From contig NC_057379.1 of NCBI RefSeq assembly GCF_016906535.1, positions 806,001 to 870,000 on the forward strand: a stretch of DNA of 64,000 bases, in the 5' to 3' direction. Source of the DNA: Rhizoctonia solani (taxonomy: Eukaryota > Basidiomycota > Agaricomycetes > Cantharellales > Ceratobasidiaceae). Positions 10,394 through 22,749 of the stretch are shown here, piece after piece. The stretch's first letter is position 1, and each line of letters opens with the position of its first letter. Made by a program: the position numbers and the translations under genes. Under the pieces are notes generated by a model. It did not search any database, was not told the origin of the DNA, and saw only the letters and a list, made by a program, of their open reading frames with translations.

Positions 10394-11151
10394 TGTACCA
10401 GGCACGTTTAATCACAATGTCACTACTTTGTACCCCTTGCATCAGGATACTATTGCTTGTGCCAGAACTGCGATAAATGTTCACCCGGAGCACCCATGTG
10501 AGCTGATACAGTATATTTAAGGCGAAGATCGCGCTCCTTTGGCAGCTAGAATTTACATCAACAGGGCACACTGGCCAAATATCGGCATCAATCCAGTTTG
10601 AATTCCGGAGAGTCCTATAACGCCTGGTGCTAAAGCATGAGAGAGTGGGGCCGGAACTTGGTCAGTATTGACCCCCCTAATTAATGTGTTAATGCACTTT
10701 ATTCAGCTTAATAGAGCCAGACAACTGGGGTGAACTCCCAATATAGCATCACGGCACTCGACCCCCCACATCACTCGGTTAGACCTTACCCGGCTGGACC
10801 CCATCTCAGTAGCCATTTCTGAATAGAGAAGCTCCTTACCAGGGGCCAGCGCCTTAGCAAACACTTATTTTAGGAAACTTCTTGGCTGTACGTTTGATCA
10901 AACCGCGTTTGTCCCCTATCCCTCGGAAGAACTTCCATATGATAGTAATTACTCCGGATACTAAACTATATAAACACATTCGTTCGCTTAGACACACCGA
11001 ATGGGGTTGTATCCTAAAGAAGCATGTTCCCCGTCTACACCAACGGTTCTGTTGACTATATAGTGCCCGGGGTTATGTTCTTGGTGCGGGGAACCAGCCA
11101 CGACACTGGTGAACACACCACTTCTCAGTTCTTGTTGTTCCTTATTCCAAG
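10394..11151. other. Intergenic, promoter side of the sugar transporter
   Basis: No gene recognised. A TATA-like TATATAAA lies at 10967-10974, about 180 bases before the transporter start. Confidence 0.5.
10967..10974 (+). promoter_or_regulatory. TATA-like box upstream of the sugar transporter
   Basis: TATATAAA in the proper orientation about 180 bases before the ATG at 11152. Assignment rests on sequence and position only. Confidence 0.35.
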
Positions 11152-14139
11152 ATGGCCGGGGCAGTTGGAGGTGCTACTAGTTCGGCTGCGCTACAGAGGC
11201 GACGAGCTCTTGCCGGGAAATCTGGCTACGTGGGTGGCTTACGAATATTCACGCACAATTTTTACTGACTATGAAAACAGAGGGGTCTCGTCCAAAATAG
11301 TCGAGTCTTCTTAATTGCTGTTTTTGCATCTCTTGGTGGACTGTGAGTATCTGTCGTACTGTTGCGATGAGAAATCCTATGATTGACGTAAATCGTAGTC
11401 TCTATGGTTAGTACGATTGATAGAAGAAATTGATAGTTACGCATACAATATATTTTTGTCGTAATTTAGGTTACAATCAAGTAAGGAGCCCATTCCATAC
11501 CCGCACGCCTAATGCTAACCAAAGGGTAGGGTGTATTTTCTAGTGTACTGGACATGTATTCTTTCAATGCTCGTATGGCATCCGTAACCAACGACTCGGG
11601 AACAAAAGGTATCCAACCGTTTTAAATGAGTAAATTAATCAGAATCACTTATTGAAACTCCCCAGGTTGGCTCGTCGCAATTTTGGAACTCGGCGCTTGG
11701 TTTGGTGTTCTGTGCACCGGTCAACTTGCGGACAAACTCGGTCGTAAACGCACCATCCTGTTGGCCGTGGTGGTCTTCGTTATCGGTGTGATCATTCAAA
11801 CAGCGGCTTTCCAACCCGTCTCTATTTTCGTAGGCAAGTGGGAATATTAACGGTTCACAATGGCATGCTGATGATCGTGTACTCTAGGCCGTTTCGTGAC
11901 CGGTTTGGGCGTAGGTTCTCTTTCTATGGCTGTTCCGCTGTATAATGCCGAGTTGGCACCTCCCGAGGTTCGAGGGTACGTCATTTTTGCACCTCGGTAG
12001 AAATAGTTTACTCATGGGGATGTGTAGATCTTTGGTCGCCATGCAGCAAATGTCGATTGTAACGGGTACGTCATAATAGGATCAAGCCATATTTTTATCC
12101 TCGTGCTTATCATATCTCTAGGCATTATGATATCATTCTGGATTGACTACGGTTAGTGATGGCACCATGGTTGGCCGCCGTAAATTGAACGTTTGTCGGA
12201 CAGGGACGAATTATATCGGAGGACCTGGTGAAAACCAGTCTGAGGCCGCCTGGAGGATCCCTTTGGCCCTTCAACTTGTGCCTGCCCTCATTCTTGGTAT
12301 GTCATCACTGTGTGAATCACTTCGGTGTTACTAACTTACCAACCCTTATAAGGTATCGGTGTTATTTTCATGTTAGTTTACAGAGCTCCCACCTTTTCAG
12401 CAGCCAGTTTACCAATTTTTTAGGCCATACTCTCCTCGATGGCTCGTAGCACAAGGGCGTGATGAAGAGGCCATCAAGGTTCTTTGCATGACACGCGAGC
12501 TCCCCGCGGACTCAGATATCATCCAGATTGAATACCTGTGAGCTTGTATCTTCTCGACTTTTTCTGAGCTTCAATTCTGACTCTATATAGCGAAATCAAA
12601 GCCGAAGTTCTGTTCGAGGCGGAACTCGAACAGGCACGGTATCCCCAATATCAAGACGGTAGCAGATCCTCGCGTTTCAAGCTAGGACTCAGCAAGTATA
12701 CTAGCCTTATTACCAATCGAAGTACGTTGTTCTTTCTCTTTACCTACTTTTGTAACTGACAGTTCGTTAGCCTACCTCATTCGCGTTGCTGTTGGTTCCT
12801 TGACTATGTTCTTCCAACAATGGACCGGTATTAACGCAGTGCTCTATGTAAGTTTTATATCTGGCCAAGCATTTTAGTTGCGCTAACTATTGGTCCCAGT
12901 ATGCTCCCAGCATCTTCAGGTCGCTTGGCCTTAGCGGGAATACAATTTCGTTACTTGCTACTGGGGTTGTTGGCATAACGTGCGTAGTTTCATAACTTTC
13001 TACTCGAAGCCGTGATTTAACTTATTTGGCAATAGTATGTTCCTCACGACCATTCCAACTGTTATCTATATCGACCAAGTAGGAAGAAAGCCTGTGCTTG
13101 TTAGCGGGGCGATAATTATGGGTGTCTGCCACCTTATTATTGCGATCCTATCCGCCAGATTCAATGAATCTTGGCCATCGTAAGTTTCGTTCATACCTCT
13201 TTTGAAAGCAATGCTCTAATTCATAATAGGCATACTGGTAAGATAATTCTCGAAGCAAGATTCATCAAATCTAATTGTGTATCCCACAGCCGCTGGGTGG
13301 GTGGCGTGTGTTCTGGTCTGGATTTTTGCTGCTGCGTTCGGGTACTCTTGGGGTATGTTGATAGTTTGGGATGCGTGTGGATGCAACTGATTGGCCTATG
13401 TGGCTCATAGGACCGGCTGCATGGGTCCTTGTCGCTGAAATCTACCCTATCTCTGTACGTGGCCCAGGAATGTCAATCGCCGCGTCTTCAAACTGGGTGA
13501 GTGGCTTGTCCTCGACCTCTGTGTTTTTCTGACCGGCTCCCATGATGCTTGAATGACAGATGAATAACTTTATTGGTACGCCTCTCCAGAATTATCTTCC
13601 ATCAAATGCTTATTAGTATTCAAATTAGTTGGGCAAGTTACCCCGAGCATGATGGAGCAGTAAGTATCACCCATTTGCGCTTATCCTCTTATTGATTTGG
13701 GTTTCAGTATTACGTACGGCACTTTCATCTTCTTCGGCCTATTCTCTCTCGCGGGAGGAGCATTTGTTCACTTTTTAGTAAGTTTTTGAATATGAAGAGT
13801 GAAATAAAGCTTATATATGCGCATTTCTAGGTACCGGAGACTAAAGGGCTGTAAGCATGATGTGGAGCATATGTACTCTAGTTGACTCACCCTTCATCCT
13901 AGCACCCTTGAAGAGATGGATCTTGCATTTGGAGTGCGTTATTCCTATGGTTTGATTAAATCGCTTCTAATGTTTTACGGCGTGACCAGGATCACTCAGG
14001 CACTGCCGCGGCAGATCGCGAACGCATGACAGAGATATCCAATAGAATCGGTTTGTCGCGGCTTACAGGAGGAGCTGAAATAGGGCACGGGAAAGTAGAA
14101 AGCGCTGATGAGAAACACAGTGTGGAACACGCTGAATAA
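11152..14139 (+). CDS. MFS sugar transporter with microexons
   Basis: Twelve-helix sugar/H+ symporter of the plasma membrane, spread over about 20 short exons that I could join in phase from ATG 11152 to TAA 14137. Family marks: GGLLYGYNQG in the first helix, DKLGRK in the loop between helices 2 and 3, [17 protein letters not shown] with [14 protein letters not shown] (sugar-transporter signature), [14 protein letters not shown] in helix 7, GRKPVL, and VPETKGLTLEEMD at the end. Three microexons are needed: 8 nt at 11399-11406, 11 nt at 11470-11480 and 8 nt at 13230-13237. The intron at 11834-11887 starts with GC (GCAAGT) rather than GT. No frame break was found. The substrate cannot be told from sequence; hexose is likely. 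Confidence 0.88.
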
Positions 14140-14302
14140 AATTGACTTCTCGATTATCTTGTCTTCTCGTCCAGGTCTTGTAGGAATGTAGACCTAATTG
14201 TTGCTTTTGTTTAGGAATACGATTCTCTTGAATTCATTCAATATCTCATACTAACGCAGGAGAACGCGAGACATTTAACCGAGACAATCACTGAGACATT
14301 TG

Positions 14303-15434
14303 TTAACCTGAAAAGTACTCATGGAGTGCTGGAATAGAAGGAACAAAGAAATAGCATCCTGCTCGAGGATGGACGAAGTCTTTGGATATCTTCAGGCCAT
14401 CTATCCCATTACGCACACGGGCATCACCGGGCTTGTTGTTTTGGCCAATGATTCCATCAAACCCGGGGACTATTTCATGGAGGGGGTTAGGAGGGAAGTC
14501 TGGGTTATTCGCCCATTCTAAGGGAAGAAATTAGTGTGTTTAACGCTAGAACCCTGGAGTACAATTTTGTGCTCTCACGTTTCTGTTGTTCTATGAAACC
14601 CTCTTTTATAATACTCTGGTAGGCAACGAAAGCTAACCCTCGGTCGATTATCGTTCTGTTCTCTCTCTTTTCTTGTGAATCTTCTTTGATCTCTGTTCTG
14701 TTCGTGAGCGTACGTTCTCAAGTTACTGATTCAGTTACAGATGACCGACACGTACCTTCACCGTATGGGATACCAGCCCTTACTATACTTGAATTCACAG
14801 TAAAATTTCCGGGTAAGTCATTCCGAGGATTTGTCTTGCGTATATGAGCTGCAAACGGACAATTTGGCGACTTGACCTTTTTGTAATCGAAGGAATTGAG
14901 TTCATCTTCAGGTACGCCGCGATCTTCAGCAGGTTGCTTCTCCAGCGGAGTACCTGATCCCACCCGTCGAATGTGCTATATGACACTTGACAACTTTCGC
15001 ATTGCTGTACTCACCGGATGGCCAACGCCCAAACAATCGAGAACCAAATAACTTAGCCGCATTCGCCTGATTTTCATGTCCTATAACACCATCCTTTAAC
15101 GCGACGTCTACCAAAAATTGTTTAAACTCTGGAACAAATTGTTGAAGCTTTCGCCTTTGGCCCGTTCTGGGCGGGAGGATGCACGTAGATCGCCTTTGGC
15201 TCCCACTATGAGTATACCTGTACAAATAATAGCGATTAACATCGGTTTCATTTCGTACGCGCCGCTACTGTTAGAGTACACGCACCTGGAGGAATCTTTG
15301 TTTGTCCAGTTTGATATTTGTCAGTCGTGTATCCTTCGACGAAGGGTTGGGATATTCCGTCACGCCTGTAATCAAGGATTGTTTGAGAAGTAAAACCTCA
15401 CTTTTCTCACATACCATCCGAAATGTTCATTTTT
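14303..15434 (-). pseudogene. DyP-type peroxidase, 5'-truncated and frameshifted
   Basis: Minus-strand remnant of a dye-decolourising haem peroxidase. Exons in order from high to low coordinates: EHFGWRDGISQP with the GxxDG catalytic Asp motif; IPPGILIVGAKGD; KLQQFVPEFKQFL; LFGSRLFGRWPSG; CPFAAHIRKTNPRND carrying the expected proximal haem His; IVRAGIPYGE with the expected distal Arg; then DRGLAFVAYQS, WANNPDFPPNPL and the end FVHPRAGCYFFVPSI, stop at 14303. Introns join these in phase except near 15147-15160, where several codons before KLQQF are missing and the frame shifts to an early stop. No N-terminal half of the enzyme is visible upstream. Secreted DyPs oxidise aromatic substrates in wood- and litter-decay fungi. 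Much of the C-terminal two thirds is intact, so loss is probably recent. Confidence 0.78.
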
Positions 15435-15454
15435 CTGTTTTTAATGGATATAAG

Positions 15455-15600
15455 TATGTCTTCAGCAGGCTGCCTCTCAGGTGGAGAACCTAATCCTGCC
15501 CATCGAATATGTTATATAACACTTAACAATTTTTGCATTGCTGTAATCACCTGATGGCCAACGCTTAGATTAAATATTCGTGTGCTCGAAGTGAAAGATC
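15455..15600 (-). pseudogene. Duplicated DyP peroxidase fragment
   Basis: This stretch resembles 14920-15045, the exon junction of the adjacent DyP gene. The GCGTTGGCCATC(A/C)G donor context, the following intron and the start of the next exon (GSPPERQPAED here, GTPLEKQPAED there) are all recognisable, at visibly reduced identity. It lies immediately upstream of the preserved exons, so the locus probably arose from two tandem DyP copies that lost most of the first. Confidence 0.6.
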
Positions 15601-16544
15601 CCGGGTACGGGCAACTGGGCCCTACAGATAGCGCTATAGCAGAGTACCCATTTACCCACACAGCTTTCGCGAGTACCCCAGAAGTCCTAGGCGCTTCCTG
15701 AGCAAGTTTCTCTAGGATTCTGAAGCATTTTCTCAAGTTATTTAGACACGTAGTCGTGCACCGGTGCGCTATAGCCAGGTAAGGAGCAGAGCTGGGGCTT
15801 AGGTAAAGAACCTACGATTACTGCGCATACGTCCTGTATTATGACCCTCTGTAGGCTCCTTAATACAGCCTCTGTGAATTGAACCGGTCTCGCGCCACAT
15901 TCTCTCAAAATTCATCTCATGAACCCAAGATCGTGTTTCATTCAGGCGCGTTTTTCTTTGTCGTTAAGAGTAGGGTCTAGACTCGGAAATGTTCGTATCA
16001 TAGTCCGCCGGGAAGCCGGGTTAGCTTTCATAAATTGAGGTGTCCCTGTGAGTATCAGTTACAACTTGACACTTGACCGTTGCATGCACATGCATGGTAC
16101 CAGGAAATATTGGAATTGGTGTGCTCGGCGCTTAGCTCGCATGTACTGTACAGGACCAGAGAGTATCTTCCAAAGGTTTCCCCTCTCACTCGTGCACTTC
16201 AAAATTCTAACCCACTATGAGATCATCCTCGCCATAAATTCAATTTAGAAGGAAACTCACTTCTAGGTTGACGGTTACCATCGCGCTCCACAGACCTCTC
16301 CTGGTCTGGGACTACATTCTGATACCACAAGATGGATGAATGTACTTGGGATCTTGGATTCATGACCATAAAATGAACTGACGAGTTTCGATATCTTTTT
16401 GCGGCCACGAATTTGTTACCGGGTGGACACTCATCCATACTCCAAATTGTTTGAACAAAAAAAATCACATTGAGATGAGAGATAAAAAACATAAACAAAT
16501 CATTAAACCCATGACAAATTCATCCACACAATACACAACCAAAA
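15601..16544. other. Intergenic, nothing recognised
   Basis: Stretch between the DyP remnants and the 3' end of the OPT gene. Short open frames only; none resembles the missing N-terminal part of the DyP gene or another family I know. Confidence 0.45.
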
Positions 16545-19024
16545 TCATCCACAATAGGCATAACCAGGGCAAGCAACCGCCGACCCATAATGTTCTCCGC
16601 TCACTTTAACAATTGTCAAGAGCGCGCTGAGGACACCACCCATGCCCTCTCCGGCAATCAAACCAGCCGCGAGCGCAAAGATCCAAATCTCAGCGCTCTT
16701 GGGGCGTCGGGACTCCCAGGTGTAGGCGACGTGGGCACCGACGATCATGGCGATAGGGTAGTAGGTCTGAGGAACGACAAAGCCGAGACCGATACCGTTC
16801 CAGTTCGGGATCCACTTGTGGTACTTTTGTGGGATCCAGAGGTGCTTGACTACGACGGTTGCCGCGGCGGCGATACCGAGGGCAATGGCGCACATGCCGG
16901 AGGAGTGAGGGATGGGTAGAGTGGGGGCGGTGACGGCGATGGTGACCGAGCGCCATGCAGAGACAGCGGGCATACCGAAGCTCGTGCACGGGATCTCGAG
17001 ATCGGTCAAGCATGGGTAGGCGGTCGCGAAAAGGACGAAGAGGCCGACGGACAGCCAGATACCGATGAACGAGCCAGCGATCTGAGACCAGAACATCGCA
17101 GCGGGGGATGCGCGCAGGAGGTGGCCGGTCTTGAGATCACCAGTCATGTCGACAGCGTGCGATGCGGCTTGACCGGCGACGGAACCAGCGACCAAGTTGG
17201 CAAGTTGAGCCTCCTTGAGAGGGATGCCCTGAGCCTTGGTGATACCACCAATAACGAGTTGGGAGGCCTTGGCGATAACACCGACGGGGTTAACATCAGT
17301 GGTGCCCGAGGACTGGACACCGATAAAGGCGAACAAGAAGGCGAGGAGGAGGGAAACAATACCGACACCAGCATCGAGATGGAACTGGAAGTGACCGACG
17401 ACGAGGGTAGCGACGATGGAGAGAGCCAAACCGGTGACCCAGGCCCAGACAGGAACCTGCTCGTGTGGTGGTGCGGGATCTTCCATAGCCTCGTAACCCT
17501 CGGGCTTGGGCTCGTTGAATTCCTGGCCCTTGCGGCGAGCCTGAGTCTCGCGGAGCTTGTAGCGAGCATCCCTGTAGGCCGACTTCATCGCTGACCAGAA
17601 GATGGGAGCAGAGAATGCGATCTCAGCGAACGAGTAGCAGACCATCAGGAAAACACCAGGCCAAAGCAACCAGTAACGAGGGGAAGGACGGTTGATATAA
17701 TCCTTGGAGCTCATGGAGGTGTATGCCATCCAGCCTGGAATAGTCTCATCTTGAGGGACACCGAATGCCTTACCCTGCTTGACGAGGACGGGACCGATTA
17801 CACCCCAAGCGAGAATGGAGCCGAGCATGAAGGACCAGGACGCGTTGAGACCCGAAAGCATACCGGCACCGAAGAAGGCAGGAGTGAGCTCGATGACCCA
17901 ACCCCAGGACTCGGCGCTGATGATTCCCTTCCATCCCCAAGTGTACAGCCACCAGAAGATATGCCAGTCCCAGAGGATACCTGGAGCATACTGCGAGACG
18001 GTCTTGAAGGTCAAAGAACCGACAAACGAGATCGCAAGAATCTTGATCTTCTTGGCAGCAGCGATACGTGCAGCAGGGGTGGTGGTGTCATGGAGGGAGC
18101 GGATAGTGAACGCGGTAGCGGTTGGCGAAGGGAAGACCAAACGCTGTTTCACTATTGGAATAATTAGTCGAATTCAAGCAAACAAATTGTTAGACTTACG
18201 GATGTAGTATTTGCGCAGGGGAATAGCAAAGAACAATCCGTAAAAGGCAGTAATGATAGTGAGAGTGAACAAACGGCCGATATCCTCTTTGGGTGTCTTC
18301 ATGAGGCCGAGGTGGTACATGGCTGGTATAGTTGGTCAGTAATTGAAATGAGAGGATTTTTTTTCACCTACCGGGAACAGCAGCGACGAAAAGACCAGTC
18401 AAGCTACCAGCCGAGGTAGCTGCCGTTTGAACCACCGCGTTCTCTTTGGGACCGAAGTAACCACCGCTGCGGTCCAATTATTAGCTTATTTCAGAAATAG
18501 AAACGGAATACCGTACCCAAGCTTCTCAGGAAGAACGTGTGATAGAGGCTTGATGATGGCGAAACCAAAGATAGCACCGAATAGACCAGCACCAAAGGTG
18601 AAGCCCGTCTTGAGACCGAGATAAACGTTCGAGGCACCTTGGGGAACAATTTAATTTCGATGAGATGGGATGCTTGTGCATGACTTACCGACAATCAACC
18701 CAAGCAGACTACCAATGATAACCGCTCGCCAGGTGAGTTGGGCGGTTTCCTCTGGCAGATTGGGATCGACGGGGAAGGGAGAGCCATCGTTGACGATAGC
18801 GATCTGGCCGTCCTCCCTGTAAGCGCCGCTGGTCCGTGACTCGGAGTAAGCCAAGGCGGGGTCCTGCTTCTCGTCGAGGGGGATTCAATGTCTCGCTTCT
18901 CGTTCTGGGACACGATGGAAGGGACTTGGGCGAGAGGTGCGCCAGACTCAACGGTGCTCATGACAGCGACCGGAGGGTTAGCTTCAATACCCTCGCGGGT
19001 GGCATCGACCTGGGCGTGAACCAT
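16545..19024 (-). CDS. OPT-family oligopeptide/metal-chelate transporter
   Basis: Multi-spanning membrane protein of the OPT superfamily, which moves small peptides or metal-siderophore-like conjugates with protons. Exons from high to low: 18689-19024, 18517-18637, 18372-18466, 18200-18322, 16545-18151. Marks include NVYLGLKTGFTFGAG, NAVVQTAATSAGSLTG, RQ/KQ-LVFPSPTATA, the long GVGIVSLLLAFLFAFIGVQS segment followed by SSGTTDVNPVG, and GEGMGGVLSALL near the C terminus. The start at 19024 gives a hydrophilic N-terminal tail; an in-frame ATG at 19090 is possible. Exon 1 needs one extra base in a run of five C (plus-strand G at 18878-18882) to connect the tail with YSESRTSGAYRED and the first helix; otherwise it is frameshifted. 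The C-terminal 535 codons are a single open exon. Confidence 0.85.
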
Positions 19025-19090
19025 GGTGAGATGGTGTGGGGAAGCAGAGGGGATGGCCCGTGAAGAAGCACTGGTCCTAACTGGGCGCAT

Positions 19091-21390
19091 TTAAATCAGC
19101 TCGTACCGGTGGTACCGCATGCAGCGATCCGGCCCCTGGAGACCCAAGACTCTATGCACCACACATGTGCACAATATTGGGTACCAAACCGGGCCTTATC
19201 GCGTGATAACACTGATGCATGCAGTGCCCAGCCCCAGTGCCGACACATGAGCACACGTAGCTCCATGCTCCTGCATTTGGGAGGCCAAGAACCTATTCGA
19301 AGTCCCGGAAGTTCAGGATACCAATTCAAAGGTACTTGTGAAATGCTCTTGTAACCGGTCAATGTACTTGATATGTATTTCCTGAACTAAATGAACAACA
19401 CGTAGGTTAGGGAATCACGTACACGTATCGTATTTCCGTACAATCGACTTCCCATGCGTACTCATCCTTGTTGTTAAACTTTGGGAGCACATGGTCGCTG
19501 AGAATTCGAAATCACTGGGCGGAAGAAGCGCCCTTGGCATCAATCATTTTGCGTGACTTGACCCTGTTAATTTCCACCGATGGGTAATTATAGGCTCCAG
19601 TTGCGGGCACGCTACCACAAAACTCACTTCAATTCAGATCGCATTCTAGGCAACAAGAACGCATGAATCCACAACCGCCCCCAATCGGAGGATACCATGC
19701 TTCTCCATATCCTACTCTTGGCTCAACCAAGGTTCTCATTGGAGTATTCGCTATTCCCGGTACCGTTCCCGCATGCTTCGCGCCCTGGTCGCCCCTGGCC
19801 ATGCGTGCATCTCGCCAAAATCAACCAGCCCCGGTTCCGGCCCCGGCGGTCTTGAACATGGTGCGGGGGGGATCGGTGATATTCCTCCAGAGATGATACG
19901 CGGATTGATGGTTCGTGGTGCCTTGCAGCGTTAACGTTTTGGTCGAGATCAGGTATTGTGGCATACGCCGTTCTGTTCATCCGGTCAACAAGCCAATTTA
20001 GGATAGCGTACCATCTTGGGCACCAATAAGATCGACTTGACTCGTATCAGCTTATCTGCCCCATATTCGCCGAGATATGCTAGGGGATATGCGCACCAAC
20101 CCTTGCCACTCTGCGCATTATAGTATCGCACCCATGGATGCACGGGTAAATGTGGGACCCCAGTGGTATTGGTAACTCTTGGATATCCACACGCGCATAT
20201 GCTTTCCGATGATCGCCGGCACGCACTTGGTGGAGTCCTTGTAAAATACCTCCAAATAACGTTAGATGGCGAGCCAAGCCCATCGCAACCACAAGGTCTT
20301 CCTCCATGACGCACGAGAAGGGACTCATGGCGCACCTCTGCGAAGACGAAGGGCATACAATGGAATCATGAGGTCTGCCTCGGGGCCTGAGAGCGTCGGA
20401 TCATCTACACACAGTATCAAGGCGTTCAGTAAGTTTAGAAGTACCTTAATTCGCATAGCTGCCGTACCTATAAATTAGGGAACCCAGCCAAGGCTACATG
20501 CGGAATCTAATGGTGTATTTGCTTTTTATACTTGTCGGATATGTCAGTTTGCGATGAGTCCCACGTGGGGCGCGAAGCCAATGTTATAAACATCGAGAGC
20601 AGAAGGCACTCTATACGAAGTCTAACAATGAGCTCAGACACCCGTGCTACATAGGCCTATAAGAAGCAGCCCAATGGATGTTCACTCTTCTGATGCAGAG
20701 AATGTTGAACCAATCGGCAAAAGCCAATAACAACCGGTGTTGAGGGATTCACTCTATCTCGGAAAGTGTTGTTCATAAAAGGCATTTAAAAATTGAAAAT
20801 CCATAATACACTGTGGAAACGAAATCAGTAAACCAATATTCAAGCTCACAGCAATTCTGAGGTCTGGTGGTGGTGGTTTGACCCGGCCTTGTCCAACTAA
20901 TATTTTAGTTTATTTGTCTACACGTGACTGACGAGGGGATCTCGGGGATCAAACTTGAACCTCGAGGCTTTGAGCTCATGAGGTGACCAGTCTCCACTCC
21001 CTTTGAGTATTGGCTTGGCTCAATTATATCCTCCTTGTTTCCCTCGAAGACATCTCTTCTTTCTTCTTTCTTTCTTTTTTTTTAAAAAAAAAACGCTATT
21101 ACTGACTCGCCAACTTTTCTGACTTTCCCTTACTTGTTACACAAACATGAAATTGGACCAGTACACCCACCCAAGGTTAACATTGGTTAATGACCAAACG
21201 TAAGTAACCCTTGGCCAAATTGACATATCTTGTGTTTATCCGTCTCTATGGGAGGAAATTATGCAAAGTAGAGTTAATCACCTGATTCCCCTCAAGACTT
21301 TGATTGTGGAAGAGGCAGCGCTAGATACACATCGCATACATGGGCTGAATTGATAGACAAAAGTGCCAGGCGTGCCCTTGAAGTGTAGAT
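19091..21390. other. Long intergenic stretch, no recognised gene
   Basis: About 2.3 kb with several short open frames on both strands (for example 20080-20328 minus, with AMGLARHLTLFGGILQGL) but no family I recognise and no exon chain that joins well. A polypyrimidine/poly-T tract followed by poly-A lies at about 21051-21092. Promoter elements of the OPT gene should lie at the left end. Confidence 0.4.
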
Positions 21391-22589
21391 CTAGTGGCGA
21401 GCATCTTCTGAAGCACCCATTCGATTGTTAATATTTTTGGCCCCAATTCCCCTCGCATGTAACATCCTACGCAGAGCGTTGCATTGAACCCCCCACACCT
21501 CGGCGCCAAAACGCGCAAGCTTATTGAGCCCACCTTCGCTCATCACTTCGTCCCAATTCAAGATTGTATCCTCTTCTTCCCATGTGATCGCCCGACCGTG
21601 GCCTGTCTCTCCCTCAAAACTCATATTGTACCAAAGCCTTTCCAATGATTCGATCAAAATCCGGTAGTTTGTTGATTTAATAGATATTTGCTGCGCTATA
21701 ACGTAAAACGTCCCTCGAATAGCATGCAGCTGAGGCTTGATTGTTCGAACTGAGCGCGCAACACGGGATAAAGCTAGGAGTATGCGTGCTCCCAGCGCCT
21801 TTTCAAGATGGGAGAGCTTGAGGAAAATGGTCCCTCCAGCCGAGACAGCGCGCAATCCCATAAGAAGCTGAGAGATCAGTAGTCGTGTCCAGTTCCATGG
21901 TCTGTCCATGTTATCGGGATTGTTGCGCAATGAATGGCCGTCGCATACTACTAGATCGAAGCTGTTGAGTTCGAAAGGCAAGGTTCCTAGCTGGACAAAG
22001 AGTGTTTGTGGTTTAGGAATGGAGGGCGCAAGATCGAAATTGGTTAGATCTGCTGTGCGTAGCTCCATACGAGGAAGTAGATCAGCTGGGATTGCTAACC
22101 CGTGCCCTCCGTCCTCAAAAGGAAGCGATATGCCAAGCCCTGTAGCCAGTGGGCATTTCTGTAAAATGTACGTGGAATAACCGCCAGGGAAACAACTAGC
22201 GCATTTGTTTAGAACATTTTTAAATAAACTAATTCTTCGTTTACTTACCCAATATCTATGAACCGATTTGTGTGAATAAAGCGTTTCTGCCTATCCATTT
22301 GACTAAGGCTTTTGCACATCAGATGCAGCCACTTGGTATCATCTTCAGGAGACCTATTAGTATCTGCAGTCGTCCGCTGTGCGAGAAATACGCTATCCAA
22401 AGATTCCGATTCCCATCCCTATTGAAATTCGATTATAAAATATATATGCGTCGGACTTGTGCATCCTACCTGGCTTCGTAATGCCGCAAGTTCGGCCAGT
22501 ATCGCACAATCCGGGCGAGCTAGAAGAGCTTGAAGGAGCTCCTGGGATTTGAGAGCATGGATATCGAGAGACGGATCCTCGCTCATCAT
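21391..22589 (-). CDS. FtsJ-like methyltransferase, class B (copy B1)
   Basis: Three exons from high to low: 22470-22589, 22249-22418, 21391-22195, all in phase. The N-terminal helix ends ELLQALLARPDCAILAEL; a linker follows, then the FtsJ-type Rossmann domain. SAM loop (motif I): RFIDIGCFPGGYSTY. Motif IV: FDLVVCDGH, Asp kept. Motif VI: GTIFLKLSHL, Lys kept. At motif VIII the canonical S-x-E-x-Y is replaced by RGTFYVIAQ, with no Glu. The N-terminal Lys of the RrmJ tetrad is not apparent (helix CKSLSQMD). The C terminus has LERLWYNMSF and WEEEDTILNWDEVMS, shared with copies B2 and B3. RrmJ-type enzymes methylate RNA ribose 2'-OH; whether this protein does so is doubtful. Reading frame appears intact. 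Confidence 0.8.
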
Positions 22590-22749
22590 AGAATATACCA
22601 GCTCAGATATGTCAGGATCGGCGAGAGGGTACGCTGAAGGAGAGACGGGTATACTGAGGAAGAGACAGGCCGAACAAGTGGCTAATAGACCTCTTTATTG
22701 ATGCTGAAACCTACCAAACACGGGACATTCCGTAGCGCCCGGACATTGT

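Noticed and set aside
14321..14521. Plus-strand 66-codon ORF downstream of the sugar transporter
   Set aside because: The minus strand over the same bases encodes the DyP C terminus with clear family sequence.
16590..18207. Long open frames on the plus strand across the OPT gene
   Set aside because: They are antisense shadows of a GC-rich coding exon; the minus-strand protein has clear OPT motifs.
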